From assembly GCA_015179125.1 (NCBI GenBank), contig WHVA01000163.1, positions 149,813-213,812 on the forward strand: DNA of 64,000 nt. The letters run 5' to 3'. Source of the DNA: Gautieria morchelliformis. Lineage: Eukaryota > Basidiomycota > Agaricomycetes > Gomphales > Gomphaceae. Positions 43,634-54,708 of this stretch are shown in pieces. Within the stretch, counting starts at the first letter, position 1. Every line of letters begins with the position of its first letter. Under the pieces are notes generated by a model. The model saw nothing but the letters and a program-made list of their open reading frames with translations. It had not been told where the DNA came from and made no database searches. Made by a program: the position numbers and the translations under genes.

Positions 43634-44032
43634 CTAAACTTTTGGAATCATATATTCATGTCTGACTACATACGCGGGACGTATAAAAATTTTCTCAAAA
43701 CACGCGGCGTAATGTTTGTCGCGTTTTGTCGCTCCGAGTCCGTCTTGTCGCCGGGCGGCGTACCAGATTGGCGTCCTGCGCCGAAGGCATGGGGGATTCA
43801 GGCTGCCACAACCCACGGTCATGTGAGAACACTGGGGAGGAGAAGGAAGGAATTGACAGCGCACCTTTGAAATGCATTCTGGTGCTTCACACTTCTGATT
43901 TGTAGTGAGTAGCTCGGCGTGGTGTGAAAATTGCCGCATATCGATTGTCACCTCGACGAGCCGAGCATGAGCCTGCAATGCGAGGACGTCTTGGATGGGG
44001 GGTGAGTCTGACTGAGGGTATAATTTAAACAT
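43634..44032 (-). CDS. Unidentified ORF, 132 aa
   Basis: Open frame beginning MFKLYPQSDSPPIQDVLALQ on the minus strand. The first 70 residues look protein-like (ARLVEVTIDMRQFSHHAELL) and the rest less so. No family is recognised. It starts next to the hairpin element at 44059 and may be the first exon of a small gene or chance. Confidence 0.3.
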   Translation of the reverse strand: MFKLYPQSDSPPIQDVLALQAHARLVEVTIDMRQFSHHAELLTTNQKCEAPECISKVRCQFLPSPPQCSHMTVGCGSLNPPCLRRRTPIWYAARRQDGLGATKRDKHYAACFEKIFIRPAYVVRHEYMIPKV

Positions 44033-44058
44033 GGAGTATAATGGTGCGCTTTTTGGGG

Positions 44059-44346
44059 CTGGTGCGTTGTCAGACAGGACCTACGATGAGATGGTTTAAG
44101 AACATACCTGGGCGCGAAAGAACCGCGAAGCCCTTTGCGGCTGGTGCGCTGTCTGCTGGGCTGGTGCGTTGTCAGACAGGACCTACGTTGAGATGGTTTA
44201 AGAACGTACCTGGGCGCGAAAGAACGGCGAAGCCCTTTGGGGCTGGTGCCCCGAGCGACAGCGCACCAGACCCAAAGGGCTTCGCCGTTCTTTCGCGCCC
44301 AGGTATGTTCTTAAACCATCTCATCGTAGGTCTTGTCTGACAACGC
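44059..44346. repeat. Three-copy hairpin repeat (two direct, one inverted)
   Basis: A unit of about 90 bp (containing GTTGTCAGACAGGACCTACG and TGGGCGCGAAAGAAC) occurs at about 44059-44150 and 44161-44250. It recurs inverted at about 44267-44346, so the last two can fold into a long hairpin. Confidence 0.88.
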
Positions 44347-44526
44347 GTGGTTGTTGATGCAGGGTACGGGAGATCGCGCTTGACTGGCAAGAAGGGTAGG
44401 AGCGGAGACAGCGTGCGTGTAAATTTCGTGAACCTCTTGCGAACGTTGCTTGGGCTTAGGCAAGAAGGGACGTGCATGGTGGAAGTTGACAAGTTGGTTT
44501 AGGATGCGGACGTAGCAGGGGAGATG

Positions 44527-44584
44527 TTATACTGGAGGGTCAACCGACTCTGTCCGAGCCCGAGTCGGTTACCCTCCAGTATAA
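44527..44584. repeat. Stem-loop with 23-bp arms
   Basis: TTATACTGGAGGGT...CCGACTC (44527-44550) is the reverse complement of 44562-44584 except for one extra C. The loop is about 11 nt. Confidence 0.85.
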
Positions 44585-44589
44585 AATCA

Positions 44590-45165
44590 TTCTCGTACGA
44601 CTCGTACGGGAATGCACGGGTGCAACAGTTCCGCCAATGGGGATTATGTCTCGCACTTCCACGTAACTGTACTAGGAGAGAGCATCCGACACAACGTAGG
44701 AGTTTGAAAATACGCTCGCATCTCACCGTGGGCGAACGCCTCAGAATTGCCTCTTGTCAGCTTACTCGCTCATCATTTAGCAGCTTAGGTACAAACTGAT
44801 CCACTTTTCATGAAAATTGAGTAAGAGAGCTCTGCAGAATTTGATGTCAGAAATACTTAGTGGTTGAGTCTTGACCGGCCTACTTCTCTGCCACAAAAAC
44901 ACATGAATTTCTGGTTTTATAATCTTGTTAAAGGGCCTATAGCCTTCAATTCTAGGTACTGATATTGATTCAGGTGTACTGTCGCTACCAGGACTTGAAG
45001 GGGTTTCAAACTCCTGAGATGTTCAAACTCTTGTTGTCCGATAGTCACGCCGCCGGCCAGACGTGTCTTTAGTACCTACAGACTCTGGTCAATACCAACG
45101 ACAGATAATACCCAGTAGAAAAATACCAGGTCACGTACAGGTCCAGTATAGTCCCTGAGCTGTCT
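44590..45165. other. Region without a recognised gene
   Basis: No family-like ORF and no clear repeat inside the window. Confidence 0.35.
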
Positions 45166-45797
45166 TGAGACCTGCTAGTAGTACCACGTACTCACAGCTC
45201 AATCGGTATGTCAGACTAGACCCTAGAGAGAGGTTGCTCAGCCCGCAGAGTGTACAGTCTCTTCCAGATAGAAAGTATCACGGTTGCAAGGATCAGGTTG
45301 CTGCCCAATACTAGCTGAGATGCGGAGTTGCGCGGACAACACGCGGCGTTCAAAGTTATGCTGCTCTAGTGATGTATGACCACCCTTCTGATAACAGCTT
45401 GGAAGCATGAGCGAGCCCTGTGCATCGTACGAGAATAGTTTTTCCTCGCGTCGTTACACTAAATCTCATCATACTTCATCAGTACCGACGACACAGTCAC
45501 ACTGAAACTGGCACTCGCACATTATTCCATGGCCAGTCTATCAACATGGTTGAGCATGTTAAAACCATGAACCTGCCAAATTTCAACCGAACAAACGTTT
45601 TGTACTTGGACCTTGAAGCCTGAGCTATATATCCACGAAGTAGGAAAGCGATCTGTTAGGAAACGAGCGTCGAGTAGTTCGGCGTAGTCCGAAGCTTAAC
45701 TAGGAAATGGTTCGTGCTCGATTCTTGCTCATTCTGAGACACGCGTATAAGTTATACTCGCGCGGCCTGCGATAGGAAATGTGAGATCGTGACTGAC

Positions 45798-45966
45798 GTG
45801 CAGCGCACGGACCAACATACAATGATGCTATATAAGGCAAATGCCTCCGTGGCATCGGCCCGCGAGAAGCGCCGGGCTGACGTGGCGAGCAGAGATAAGA
45901 GCATATTCCTTATACAGCATGATCTTCCTTATACAGCATGATTGTATGGTGGTCCGTGCGCTGCAC
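45798..45966. mobile_element. MITE-like foldback element in the left arm
   Basis: Ends are inverted: GTGCAGCGCACGGACCA at the left and its complement at the right, extended imperfectly to about 40 bp. It is 169 bp long. The same element lies in the right arm at 63235-63403. A 19-bp CCTTATACAGCATGAT-type word is tandemly doubled near the right end. Confidence 0.8.
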
Positions 45967-46398
45967 ATTGCACCTCTATATAAGCAGGCCCCACAGGGCG
46001 GTTAAGGCTAGCTGATTTCGTGCGGGGCCCGTCGTACGCTCGTCTCTCGTCGCTGACGCCTTGCTCGCCGTATGCCCAGTCGCTCTCGCCATCATCCTCT
46101 AGCGAAGTCCCCTCTCACCCTTCAAAATGTGGGGATCGGCTTCGGTCGCAGATAGTTCCAATGTGCTGAGACGCTAGCCTCTGTCTGAGGCGAGGTCTTC
46201 GCTTGTAGGCAGCGCATCCCACCTTGGTAAGCCACCGCACTGCTACATGCCTTCTAGTCACTGATCGCCGCTCAGCTTTAAGGTGGCCTCAATTGGGTCT
46301 TTCACCCGTACGCATCCGGTGGACCATGGAGGCCTCTCCGGTACCCGTATCGCACATCTCCCCATGGTTGCGCCAATTGACGTTTGTCTAGCTCGCCT

Positions 46399-46908
46399 TC
46401 ACCAGTGTTCGTGTTGGCAGTAGGCGCCAGTCCCCGTGTTAGGCACCACTCCTTTATGGATACGTGCCTGTCGGACGACGCCATACTTCTGCAAGTATCT
46501 ATTGCAGTATATTACCATGACACGGCGCCGTACGTCTACAAGTAGGTCCCTCGCCGAGTGTCTTGTGCTTCCTCGTTGACTGCCGAACATCCCATTAGCA
46601 CGGCGCCAACCTCGGGCATCGATCGAGTTCGCCCGTAGAGTTCTACACGAGTCCGGCGACGACCCCGCATCCATGCGGGACGCTGCCGTGTTTCTGCAAC
46701 GACTGCTGCTTTCGTTCGTCGACTTCGGTCGACCCCCCTCGCCCCCGCGCATCGGCCGCGCACCTGGACAAATATATAAGTAGTCGCGGACCCTGCTGCA
46801 CACCCTGGTGGTCCTAAAAGCTATGAGGAGCATGCTGGCTGCGTTGAGCATGCTCAGCATGCTCAGAGCTTGGGGCAGCATGCTGATACCCTGCGAATGC
46901 TCGGCCAT
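46399..46908 (-). CDS. Unidentified 169-aa ORF, kept open in both arms
   Basis: Open from MAEHSQGISMLPQAL to the stop in this arm and in the other (62294-62803) with one or two substitutions. This may be coding or may just reflect the recent duplication. The N-terminal LSMLSMLNAASMLL comes from the AGCATGCT cluster. A TATA-like ATATATAAGT (about 46768) lies within it. No family is recognised. Confidence 0.25.
   Translation of the reverse strand: MAEHSQGISMLPQALSMLSMLNAASMLLIAFRTTRVCSRVRDYLYICPGARPMRGGEGGRPKSTNESSSRCRNTAASRMDAGSSPDSCRTLRANSIDARGWRRANGMFGSQRGSTRHSARDLLVDVRRRVMVIYCNRYLQKYGVVRQARIHKGVVPNTGTGAYCQHEHW
46829..46884. repeat. Cluster of four AGCATGCT palindromes
   Basis: At 46829-46836, 46847-46854, 46856-46863 and 46877-46884; repeated in the right arm near 62318-62373. 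Confidence 0.9.
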
Positions 46909-47319
46909 CCCGGCTGCCGAGTACGGTCATTTGCATGGGTTTCGACTATCTGCGTGCTGGAACTCGGCTATCCCTGCCGCCGAGTATACCAATGTGTCGG
47001 GGTGCAGCCCGGTCTTCGGCCAGCGCGATGAATTCTTCACATGGTACGTTCGCGGCACTTTAGCTCTTGCGACTCGTTCTGACCCTGACTTGCGCTGCGC
47101 TGCAGGGGGCCCATGGTGTGGAGATGATGGTCCTTGGGTTGGGGCGGCCACCAGGTCATGAGAAGGTGTACCCGCCCCAAGGGGTGGTGGGGAAATTTGG
47201 AGCGATTCTTGATTGGAATGGTCGTCTTCGGACGTAGTCAAAGTACATTAACCAGCGACGTTGCGTGGCAATGCATTCATGAACCGGGACTCTGTCCGTG
47301 TGAGTTAAGCATTGGCAAC

Positions 47320-47420
47320 GACTACAATTCGCAGATGACGTTTCAACAAGAAATCATCAAATAAGGTACACCTGTAGCCACGGCAGCCGAAACTTAACAC
47401 TTAGCGTCGGCCAGACTCTT
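47320..47420. other. Junction zone where arm identity drops
   Basis: Up to 47319 the two arms are nearly identical; beyond it they align only loosely until about 47420, then better again. Confidence 0.6.
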
Positions 47421-48745
47421 GGTGGCCTTGTTAATTTTCCTAACCCTAGATGTCAGCGCAGCTGCTAATACTGTCAATTTTCAATTCAGCTATAGAACTG
47501 CCAAGTCCTTTCCCCTTTGTTTCCCTTGGCGACGCCGTGGATTGCACTCACTCCAGGCCTTCCACCTACCGGGAAAATGTCTATGCACCTCGAACTAGAC
47601 CCACACCATACGCACCCACAATCCCCTGCTCGATTGCTAGTCGTGTCGACAAACCAAACCGCGCTGACCCTCTGAGCCTCCCTCATAAATGAATGACACC
47701 AAACATGAACCCGTCCAATTTTCCTATCTCGATCTCCCTCAAGGGGAGCGTTTCGTCTTTACATTGTACATCACCCACCCCATTCATTTCCGATTAATGG
47801 CATCATCACCTGCTCCTGCCAGACTCGCGAGCTCACATTGGGAAGTATGTTAGCATTTGCATGTACACCGTGACGTGGATGAGCATCTACCTATTCTTCA
47901 GTCGCGCGTCGGTACTCGGTATGCTAACCCCCATTCTCGCTCCCACTCTTTCTTCTCCTCGCTCTTTGGAATGCGTGGCCAGAGCGTTCTGGCTGGCCGA
48001 GCAGGACTCGACCTTTCGACTGTTTAATCTTACCGCGTGCTGGGCGCTTGCACCTGTCCGTAATTAAGTTTGAAACCCAGCTAGGTCATAATGGACAGAA
48101 ACGCGAAATTTCTAAACTCCTTATCAGCAATTATTAATCAAGTATTCGCCCTCACTGTCTCGACTCGTCGACGTGAGTAGTGAATTACAGTAATGTCGCC
48201 TTTATTTATTACACCCGAATACATGGTCTCACACTACGGCATCACAATATCAGGCTTTCAGTAACCTAAGCTCTTACCAAGATCAACGAGGCTTTGCTCG
48301 AGACTGATCCATCCCCCGAGGATCTCCGAAGACTCCGTAAATTCCAGCCTTTGCGCCCATGGTTCACATCCTTCGATGTCCTCTGGAACTTGTGCGTTAG
48401 GGAAATGCTTGCGATATATCCCGTATACCTGGTTCCAGTCAAATTGTTCGGCTACCACCAAGTATCGTTTCCCCCCCATGGAGGGCGTCGTGAGGGCCAA
48501 GAAAAGCAGCCGGCTGCAGTCGCGGACATCGACAAACCACTCTTCCACAAGGTAAGTGGTGCTATGCAGAGGAAGAGGGACCTGACTCACGGTTGGGGAG
48601 GGATTTGGCCCTGGCTGTGTCGTTTTTCAGGCCAGATGCCGCCGCGCCCGGTGTTAGAGATAGTGCGCCATGCAACATGGGTCCCATGGTCGTCCCTGGC
48701 AATGTGGTCACCAAATCAAACGAGGTCTGTAATGCATATGACAGT
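47420..48745. repeat. Left inner arm of the inverted duplication (diverged)
   Basis: It aligns in inverted orientation with 52957-54708, well in the reductase exons and patchily elsewhere (for example the TAATTAAGTTTGAAACCCAGC and GTCGACAAACCAAACC blocks). It lacks the Mutator-like and 511-bp insertions found in the right copy, so it is the empty-site version. Confidence 0.75.
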
Positions 48746-49381
48746 CAGTTACGGTGTAGTGGAAGGACGCCCACTAAAACAGACCTTCTTGACAAACTCC
48801 CAGGCTGCCCTCTCGGCCTTGATTTTCGCGACAGCGTAAGGGAAGAAGGGGGCGGCACTTTTCAACATCGGATCGTGGGCCACAGGCAGGTTGTGTTCGA
48901 ATATATTCAATACCGCGTCGTTCCAGTCCCTCACCGTAAGTACTCTGGAGCTGTGCATCGGAGGCATCCCTACGGTCCATATTGTGGATACGAAGATGAC
49001 CCTCTTGATGGACAAGAATTTCTTGGCAGCTTGAAGCAAAGCGCGTGTCGCTGAGACAGCATCAGGCACCAACTGCGGGTCAGATAAGTCGGCCAGAGAC
49101 AGCGCGGCATGGATGACACCATCGACGTGTTCAAATGCATTGGTCCATTGTTCTTCGGAACTTAGGTCGTCCACGACCACGAATTCGAGATTCTTATTCA
49201 GTTCATCAGCAGGGATGCCCTGCTTTTCGTATGCCGCCTTGAGGGACGCGGCGCGCGCCATGGATCTGACGGTCCCACACACGCGATGACCCGCGCGGAG
49301 GGCCCATAGGCCGGTGTAAGAGGCAATGTAGCCGCTTACTCCTGTAATGGCGATCAGTGAGTTTGGTAGGAGGGCGGGCAT
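48258..49381 (-). CDS. NAD(P)-dependent reductase, GRE2 / dihydroflavonol-4-reductase-like (extended SDR)
   Basis: Three exons, 49381-48785, 48726-48591 and 48541-48258, sum to 1017 nt in phase (338 aa), the usual size of the family. The N-terminal nucleotide-binding motif is ITGVSGYIASYTGLWAL. Conserved blocks follow: FVVVDDLSSEEQW, GVIHAALSL, VIFVSTIWTVG, the catalytic Tyr-x-x-x-Lys in PYAVAKIKAERAAW, then TLPGTTMGPMLHG and WFVDVRDCSRLL. Such enzymes reduce aldehydes or ketones with NADPH; substrate unknown. The last intron acceptor (GGAAG/AG) was chosen because it alone keeps phase. I use the second ATG (49381), close to the Rossmann motif; an upstream ATG at 49456 is possible. A copy lacking exon 1 lies at 52957-53420. 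Confidence 0.87.
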
Positions 49382-49456
49382 GGCGAATGTTATCTGGGGC
49401 TTAGCCGTCGCTTTACACCTTTCTTTGATAGGATCGGGGTTTGCACAAGGTAGCAT

Positions 49457-50107
49457 ATGTGAGCGTCGCTTTCATCATGTCTCTCACACGAATTTACGTA
49501 ACTACGGTGACATCCGACAGGTTCCAAATATGCTGGAACTTCCAATTTGGTCGAGCGCTATATGATATATGCCATAGTTGCCGGTCGACACGTTGGGGGA
49601 GTAGGAACGTCCAACATCGTCTTGCTGCATGGACACGAAAATATCTGTACCCGGATGGAAACTACCGGACGCAGTCCATGCTTTAGTCAGCTTGGAGCTA
49701 AGGAGTTTAGGACGAAGCTTCCGCCCTCTGACTAAACGCACCACCCAACAGTACACTTCCCGCTGGTGGGTCACGAGTGCCGTAGCGGCCTCTGTTCGGA
49801 TGGCGATAGGCACCGTTCACGCGCGCGGACCGTTCACTCCCACTAGTCAAGGCTCAGAAGCAGCGACTCCTAAACAGGTCTGGAAGGGCGAGTGGTCGGG
49901 GTAGCGGTAGCCCCCTGACGAGAGCTTTCATCGGCTCGAAACCGCTGCACACCCGTCTCCCCTAGCAACCCTCTTCCCTACCAGCGAAAGCCCAATCCTC
50001 GGAGACGGCTGTCTGCGGTAGGTGCAAAGGTTGTGGTCTGCCCAGTGGCGCTCTGTTGGACACAGCGACCCACGGCTTCGCTCGCAGGTAGCATAGCTAA
50101 ATGAAGC
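49457..50107. other. Upstream region of the reductase gene
   Basis: No recognised ORF. It must include the reductase promoter, but no clear TATA box was seen. Confidence 0.35.
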
Positions 50108-50178
50108 AGCAGCTTAGTCAGCGGCTGGAGTTGCCAAAGCAGGGACTGAATCGGCATGCAGCCGTTGACTAAGCTGCT
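50108..50178. repeat. Inverted repeat with 20-bp arms
   Basis: AGCAGCTTAGTCAGCGGCTG (50108-50127) and its complement with one mismatch (50159-50178), with a 31-nt loop. Just after it GCTTCAAATCC resembles a tRNA B box. Confidence 0.85.
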
Positions 50179-50212
50179 TGTCCGGGCTTCAAATCCCCTT
50201 GGGAGTAGCAAA

Positions 50213-50413
50213 TGTTTGTCCCTGGCTGCGCAGCGTAGTATAATACGGGCTCGCTGACATTGGGGGTCCCTTAGACTTTTCTCTTTGGATTTCCCCTTGT
50301 CAGGTGAGAATCCCCTCTCTTGTATGCTCTGCTGTTCATTTATACATACTTTGGATTTCCCCTTGTCAGTTGTGTGGTAGTGTGATCTCCACAACCAGCC
50401 AGGGTTGCCCTTA
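50213..50413. mobile_element. 200-bp repeat, copy 2, at the P450 5' end
   Basis: Very similar to 29113-29311. It ends TTGCCCTTA, directly followed by the first recognisable P450 codons. Confidence 0.6.
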
Positions 50414-52436
50414 CAGGGCCTCCGGGGAAGCCATTTACAGGAAACGTCTACGACGCCCCCACGGAGCATGAATGGAAGACATACACCGACTGGGCCAAAC
50501 AATACAGCATGATATCGCACATCAATGACTGGCGAATAAATTTTAACTTTCTGTTAGGCGACCTTGTCTACATCAAAGTCTTAAGACACCCCATAGTAAT
50601 TGTAAATTCTCTTGCCGTCGCGCACGACCTCTTCGAGAAAAGATCGTCGGTTTACTCTGACCGCTATGAGTTCCCTATGATGAGCGACTTGTACATTGTT
50701 GCCGCTTGTCTTTGCCATACTTGAGCCATTTATGGCTATTCTAATAGGATGGGGTTCGACTGGGCTTTCGGGGCGATGCGCTACGGAGACAAATGGCGGC
50801 GTCACAGCAAGATGTTTTATCAGAATTTCCACCTCGCTGCAGTAACAGCATATACCAGCATTCAGGAAAAACGGACAAAGTGTGTTTTTCTTAGTGCAAT
50901 TATGCATCATCGTTGTCTGCTAACTAACACGTGAGCAGAGAGCTTCTTTATCGACTTCACAAATCTCCAGATAATTTTCTCCAACATATTCAACACCTTG
51001 CAGGTGCTACAATCATGGAGGTGAGATGATATGCATCTAAACAAAACACTGAGTCGACTCCATCATGGCACCTTTAGATTATCTACGGCATTGACGTGCT
51101 TCCGGGTGGTGACCCCTACATACAACTTGCTGAACAGGCGACGGAGGCCATGTTGTCAGCGGTCATCCCGGGTGGCTTTCTCGTGGATACTCTCCCGATA
51201 TATGCGTATAGTGAATGTACAAGGTTCAGATGGTCTAACTCAGGTTAGTCTTCAGTGAAATACGTACCCGAGTGGATGCCAGGGGCAGGGTTCAAAATCA
51301 AAGCCCGCGTCTGGCGACAGGTCGCCACACAGATGCCTGTTGTTCCGTTTAATGCTTGCAAGAAGGCTTTGGTGGGTCAATTTTCCATCACTTTGTTCAG
51401 TCAATTGAGTCCAACCAAAGAGCGAAGGGAAAGCTACACCCTCTGTCACTGCTTGGCTCCTAGAAAGTATGGCTGATTTACCGGAGGTGGATGTGCCGCA
51501 ACAAGAAGAAACCATCCGAAACACTGGAGCTGTTGCGTATCTCGCAGGAGCTGACACTGTACAAACACTCTTTTCGTGACACTCAGGACACCATTCAGCT
51601 CACTGCTCTAGACCACCAGCGCTTTATCCTGGTTCATCCTCACCATGGGCCTTTATCCCAATGTGTATCGCTTGACGAAGTTATCGGTGCTAATCGGCTC
51701 CCTGCCTTTAAGGATCGCGAAAGCCTTCCGTATATGAATGCTGTTTGCAAGGAACTACAAAGGTGCCTTAAGCTGATACTCTGAAAGCCAGAAGTTCACA
51801 GATAAAATTTCTGTATTAGGTGGCGTCCGGTAGCGCCGCTGGGCGTTCCACACAGGTTGATGGAAGATGATGTATACGACAATAATTTTATCCCCCGAGG
51901 CAGTGTTGTGATCGGAAATGCGTGGTGGGGCCATCACCTTTGTGGACCTTAATAGCAGGTACTTAAATAACCATGCTTCAAAGGGCGATACTCCATGACG
52001 AGACCGTGTACGGCCCCGATACTGAACACTTTGAGCCTGAGCGTTTCCTTAGGCCAGGTGCCAGAGATCCGTCCGCTGCGTTTGGTTTTGGACGAAGGTG
52101 AGACTAATTAGGTGATAGTATATTCCCAAGTATCTCGCTAATATGCTATTTTATTGATAAGAATCTGCCCTGGCCATCATCTAGCCGATAACACAATATA
52201 CCTAGCGGCGAGCTCCATTCTCAAGGTCTTCAATATATCTCACATCAAAGATGCCAATGGAGCTGAGATACCTGTGCATTATTCCTTCTCTCCGGGTGCC
52301 ATTCCGTGCGTTCAACTTTTTCCTGTTGTTGCTTCTCAAAATGTATGAATATCATTCTAGTCTTCCCAAACCGTTCCAGGGTTCAATTAAACCACGAGCA
52401 ATGACTCCTGAGACCTTTTTGGCCGCAAGGGGCTAA
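50414..52436 (+). pseudogene. Cytochrome P450, 5'-truncated and frameshifted
   Basis: P450 landmarks appear in order across many introns: PPGKPFTGNVYDAP (after the missing membrane anchor), HDLFEKRSSVYSDR, MGFDWAFGAMRYGDKWRRH, IDVLPGGDPYIQLAEQATE, KYVPEWMPGAGFK, the I-helix AYLAGADT, ANRLPAFKDRESLPYMNAV (ExxR region), VAPLGVPHRLMED, HFEPERFLRPGARDP and the heme-binding FGFGRRICPGHHLA at about 52090-52190, ending FLAARG. The N-terminal anchor is absent, replaced by the 200-bp repeat. The first intron lacks a GT donor (reads ATGATA), and after YPNVYR several codons are deleted with a frameshift. So it is a pseudogene, although the heme region is intact. Its neighbour is a reductase, which could recall an old metabolic cluster. 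Confidence 0.85.
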
Positions 52437-52760
52437 ATTGAGACGACTTTGAGAGAAAACAATTTCTTGCTAGTTATAAGGCGTAAGTCTCATCTATAAT
52501 TGTGTATGTCTCCCGTGATATGGCCTGTGAATGAGAGGCTTCCATGGCTTCTTTATTGTTTTACTTTTACTGCGAACGTGAACGGTGTATCCCTCGGCTG
52601 GATCTCAAGTACCGTCAGGAGTAGCTCTCTCCCAGTCGTAGGCCGAGTGTGTATGCCCTGATGTGAGATGAGAACATGCTAGCTGCAGCGAGGCGCTGCC
52701 AGTGCAGTTTGCCGTCAAGTCGATCTACCATGATGCACCCACGGGAGAAGTTGACGTCAA
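52437..52760. other. Region downstream of the P450 pseudogene
   Basis: No recognised gene. Confidence 0.3.
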
Positions 52761-52956
52761 AGCCACCAGAAGAGACCATAAAGTCTGAACTGTATCAAAA
52801 TGAATGATACCAAGGGTGTTAGCGGCATAACTGAGGCCAGGTGTAGAAACAGAGATTTGAAACAATTCTTGAGCCCACCAAAGGCTTGCTGTTCATAATT
52901 GCCCCAGGAGCATTTCACATCCTTCTTCATGTGTTTGAATAAGGGTTGTGTAAAAC
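52760..52956 (-). pseudogene. Possible Ty3/gypsy polymerase remnant
   Basis: The minus-strand frame reads TQPLFKHMKKDVKCSWGNYE and QQAFGGLKNCF, like the gypsy RT to RNase H connection (KKDVKFxWxxExxQAFxxLK). It is very short and not continued on either side. Confidence 0.4.
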
Positions 52957-53420
52957 CACATTGCCGGGGAGGACCATGGGACCCATGTTGCATGGCGCAC
53001 TATCTCTAACACCGGGAGCGGTGGCATCTGGCCTGAAAAACGACACAGCCGGGGCCAAATCCCTCCCCAACAGTGAGTCAGGTCCCTCTTCCTCCGCATA
53101 GCACCACTTACCTTCTGGAAGAGTGGTTTGTCGATGTCCGCGACTGCAGCCGGGAGCTTTTCTTGGCCCTCACGACACCCTCCTTGGGGGGGAAACGCTA
53201 CTTGGTGGTAGCCGAACGATTTGACTGGAACCAGGTATACGGGATATATCGCAGGAATTTCCCGAAAGCGCAAGTTCCAGAGGACATCGAAGGAAGTGAA
53301 CCATGGGCGCAGAGGCTAGAATTTACCGAGTCTACGGAGATCCTCGGCGGATGGATCAGTCTCAAAGCCTCATTGACCTTGGTAAGAGCTTGGGTTACTG
53401 AAAGCCTGATATGGTGATGC
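52957..53420 (+). pseudogene. Partial copy of the reductase (exons 2 and 3 only)
   Basis: It encodes TLPGRTMGPMLHGALSL, then after the same intron WFVDVRDCSRELFLALTTPS through EILGGWISL, closely matching 48258-48720. Exon 1 with the nucleotide-binding motif is missing and the last codons are frameshifted, so it is not functional. Confidence 0.9.
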
Positions 53421-53641
53421 CGTAGTGTGAGAACATGTATTCGGGTGTAATAAATAAAGGCGACATTACTGTCATTCACTACTCACGTCGACGAGTCGAG
53501 GCAGTGAGGGCGAATACTTGATTAATAATTGCTGATAAGGATTTAGAAATTTCGCATTTCTGTCCATTATGTGTGGTCCCGACCTAGCTGGGTTTCAAAC
53601 TTATTACGGACAGGTGCAAGCGCCCAGCGCCCAGCACGCGG

Positions 53642-54152
53642 AGAGCAACCCGGCCGCAAGAAGAATGTCCACGGACTGGTCCATGGACCTGTCCGTGGAC
53701 CACCTAACCCTAATGTTAGACATACAGTAGGACCATTGTGGGTGTTGTTAGCTGCCAACGACGCTCACCACGACGACCTCAGGCCACGAGGGACCGTCGG
53801 ACGCTATCGTGCAGTGGCGTGCGGAGCCTGGCACGGATGGGTGGTGGTCGAGACATGCCACCAGGGCGACCCTGCTAGAGCTCTCTATCGATGCGTACCC
53901 TCTGTCATGCATTACATTATGGCCTTGCTCTTCAAGTCCCCGTTCACGCATCCGAGTCTGCAGTCATCATCTCTGTTCCTGCCGCCGCAGCCATGCAGGT
54001 CTTCATGCTATAGCTCTAGGTATAGCTCATGGTCTCGTGTCTCGTGTCACATATTTTATAGTCAGCACCATCGTTGAATCCTCTAACGCCCTCGTGGTCA
54101 ACACACCCGTCCGAGTCTTCCGACCCCTGCTTAGGCGGCAGGGTCTTTCTGA
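53642..54152. mobile_element. 511-bp non-autonomous DNA element
   Basis: Flanked by 8-bp duplications GCACGCGG (53634-53641 and 54153-54160) and absent from the paralogous left arm, which shows the empty site. Ends are weakly inverted (AGAGCAACCCGGCCGC and, in complement, TCAGAAAGACCCTGCCGCC). No convincing gene inside. Confidence 0.75.
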
Positions 54153-54708
54153 GCACGCGGTAAGATTAATAAAGTCAAAAGCAAGTCAAGTCGTGCTCCG
54201 CCAGCCAGAACGCTCCGGCCACGTGTTCCCAAGAGCGAGGCGAAGAAACGGCGGGAGCGAGAATGGGGGTTAGCGCACCGAGTAGCGACGCGCGACTGAA
54301 GAATAGGTAGATAGATGCCCATCCATGTGTACCATGTTAAATGCTAATCTACTTCCGAATGTGAGGCTGAACACCCTCGCGAGTCTGGCACCAGAAGCCT
54401 GGGTGATGTACGACGTGAAGACCAAACGCTCCCCGGCCTTGAAGGAGAGATCGAGATAGGAAAATTGAATTGGACGGTGTCAGAATACATGACGGTTTGG
54501 TTTGTCGACACGACTGGCAATCGAACAGCCTGAGGGCATCATGGGTGCATATGGTGTGGGTCTAGTCTATAGACCGAGGTGCATAGACATTTTCCGGATA
54601 GCTCGGAAGTCCTGGGGTGGAGTCCAATCGACGGCGTCGCCAGAGCGAAGCAAAGAGGGAAAGCACTTGGCAGTGATTTTAGAGGATTAGTAATTGCGCT
54701 GATATCTG

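Larger units (their letters stand above)
45201..47319 (+). repeat. Left outer arm of a large inverted repeat
   Basis: It is the reverse complement of 61883-64000 at near identity: 2119 against 2118 nt, with only a handful of differences seen by eye. The right copy runs into the window edge, so the full arm may be longer. Part of its outer end occurs a third time at 42087-42515. Confidence 0.95.
52957..54708. repeat. Right inner arm of the inverted duplication (diverged)
   Basis: Inverted counterpart of 47420-48745. It contains the partial reductase copy and a 511-bp insertion (53642-54152). It ends at the left target duplication of the Mutator-like element. Confidence 0.75.

Noticed and set aside
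50150-50212. tRNA gene
   Set aside because: A B-box-like GCTTCAAATCC is present, but no matching acceptor or anticodon arm can be folded.
49978-50520. 180-aa minus-strand ORF
   Set aside because: It crosses the 200-bp repeat and the first P450 exon antisense; no family resemblance.
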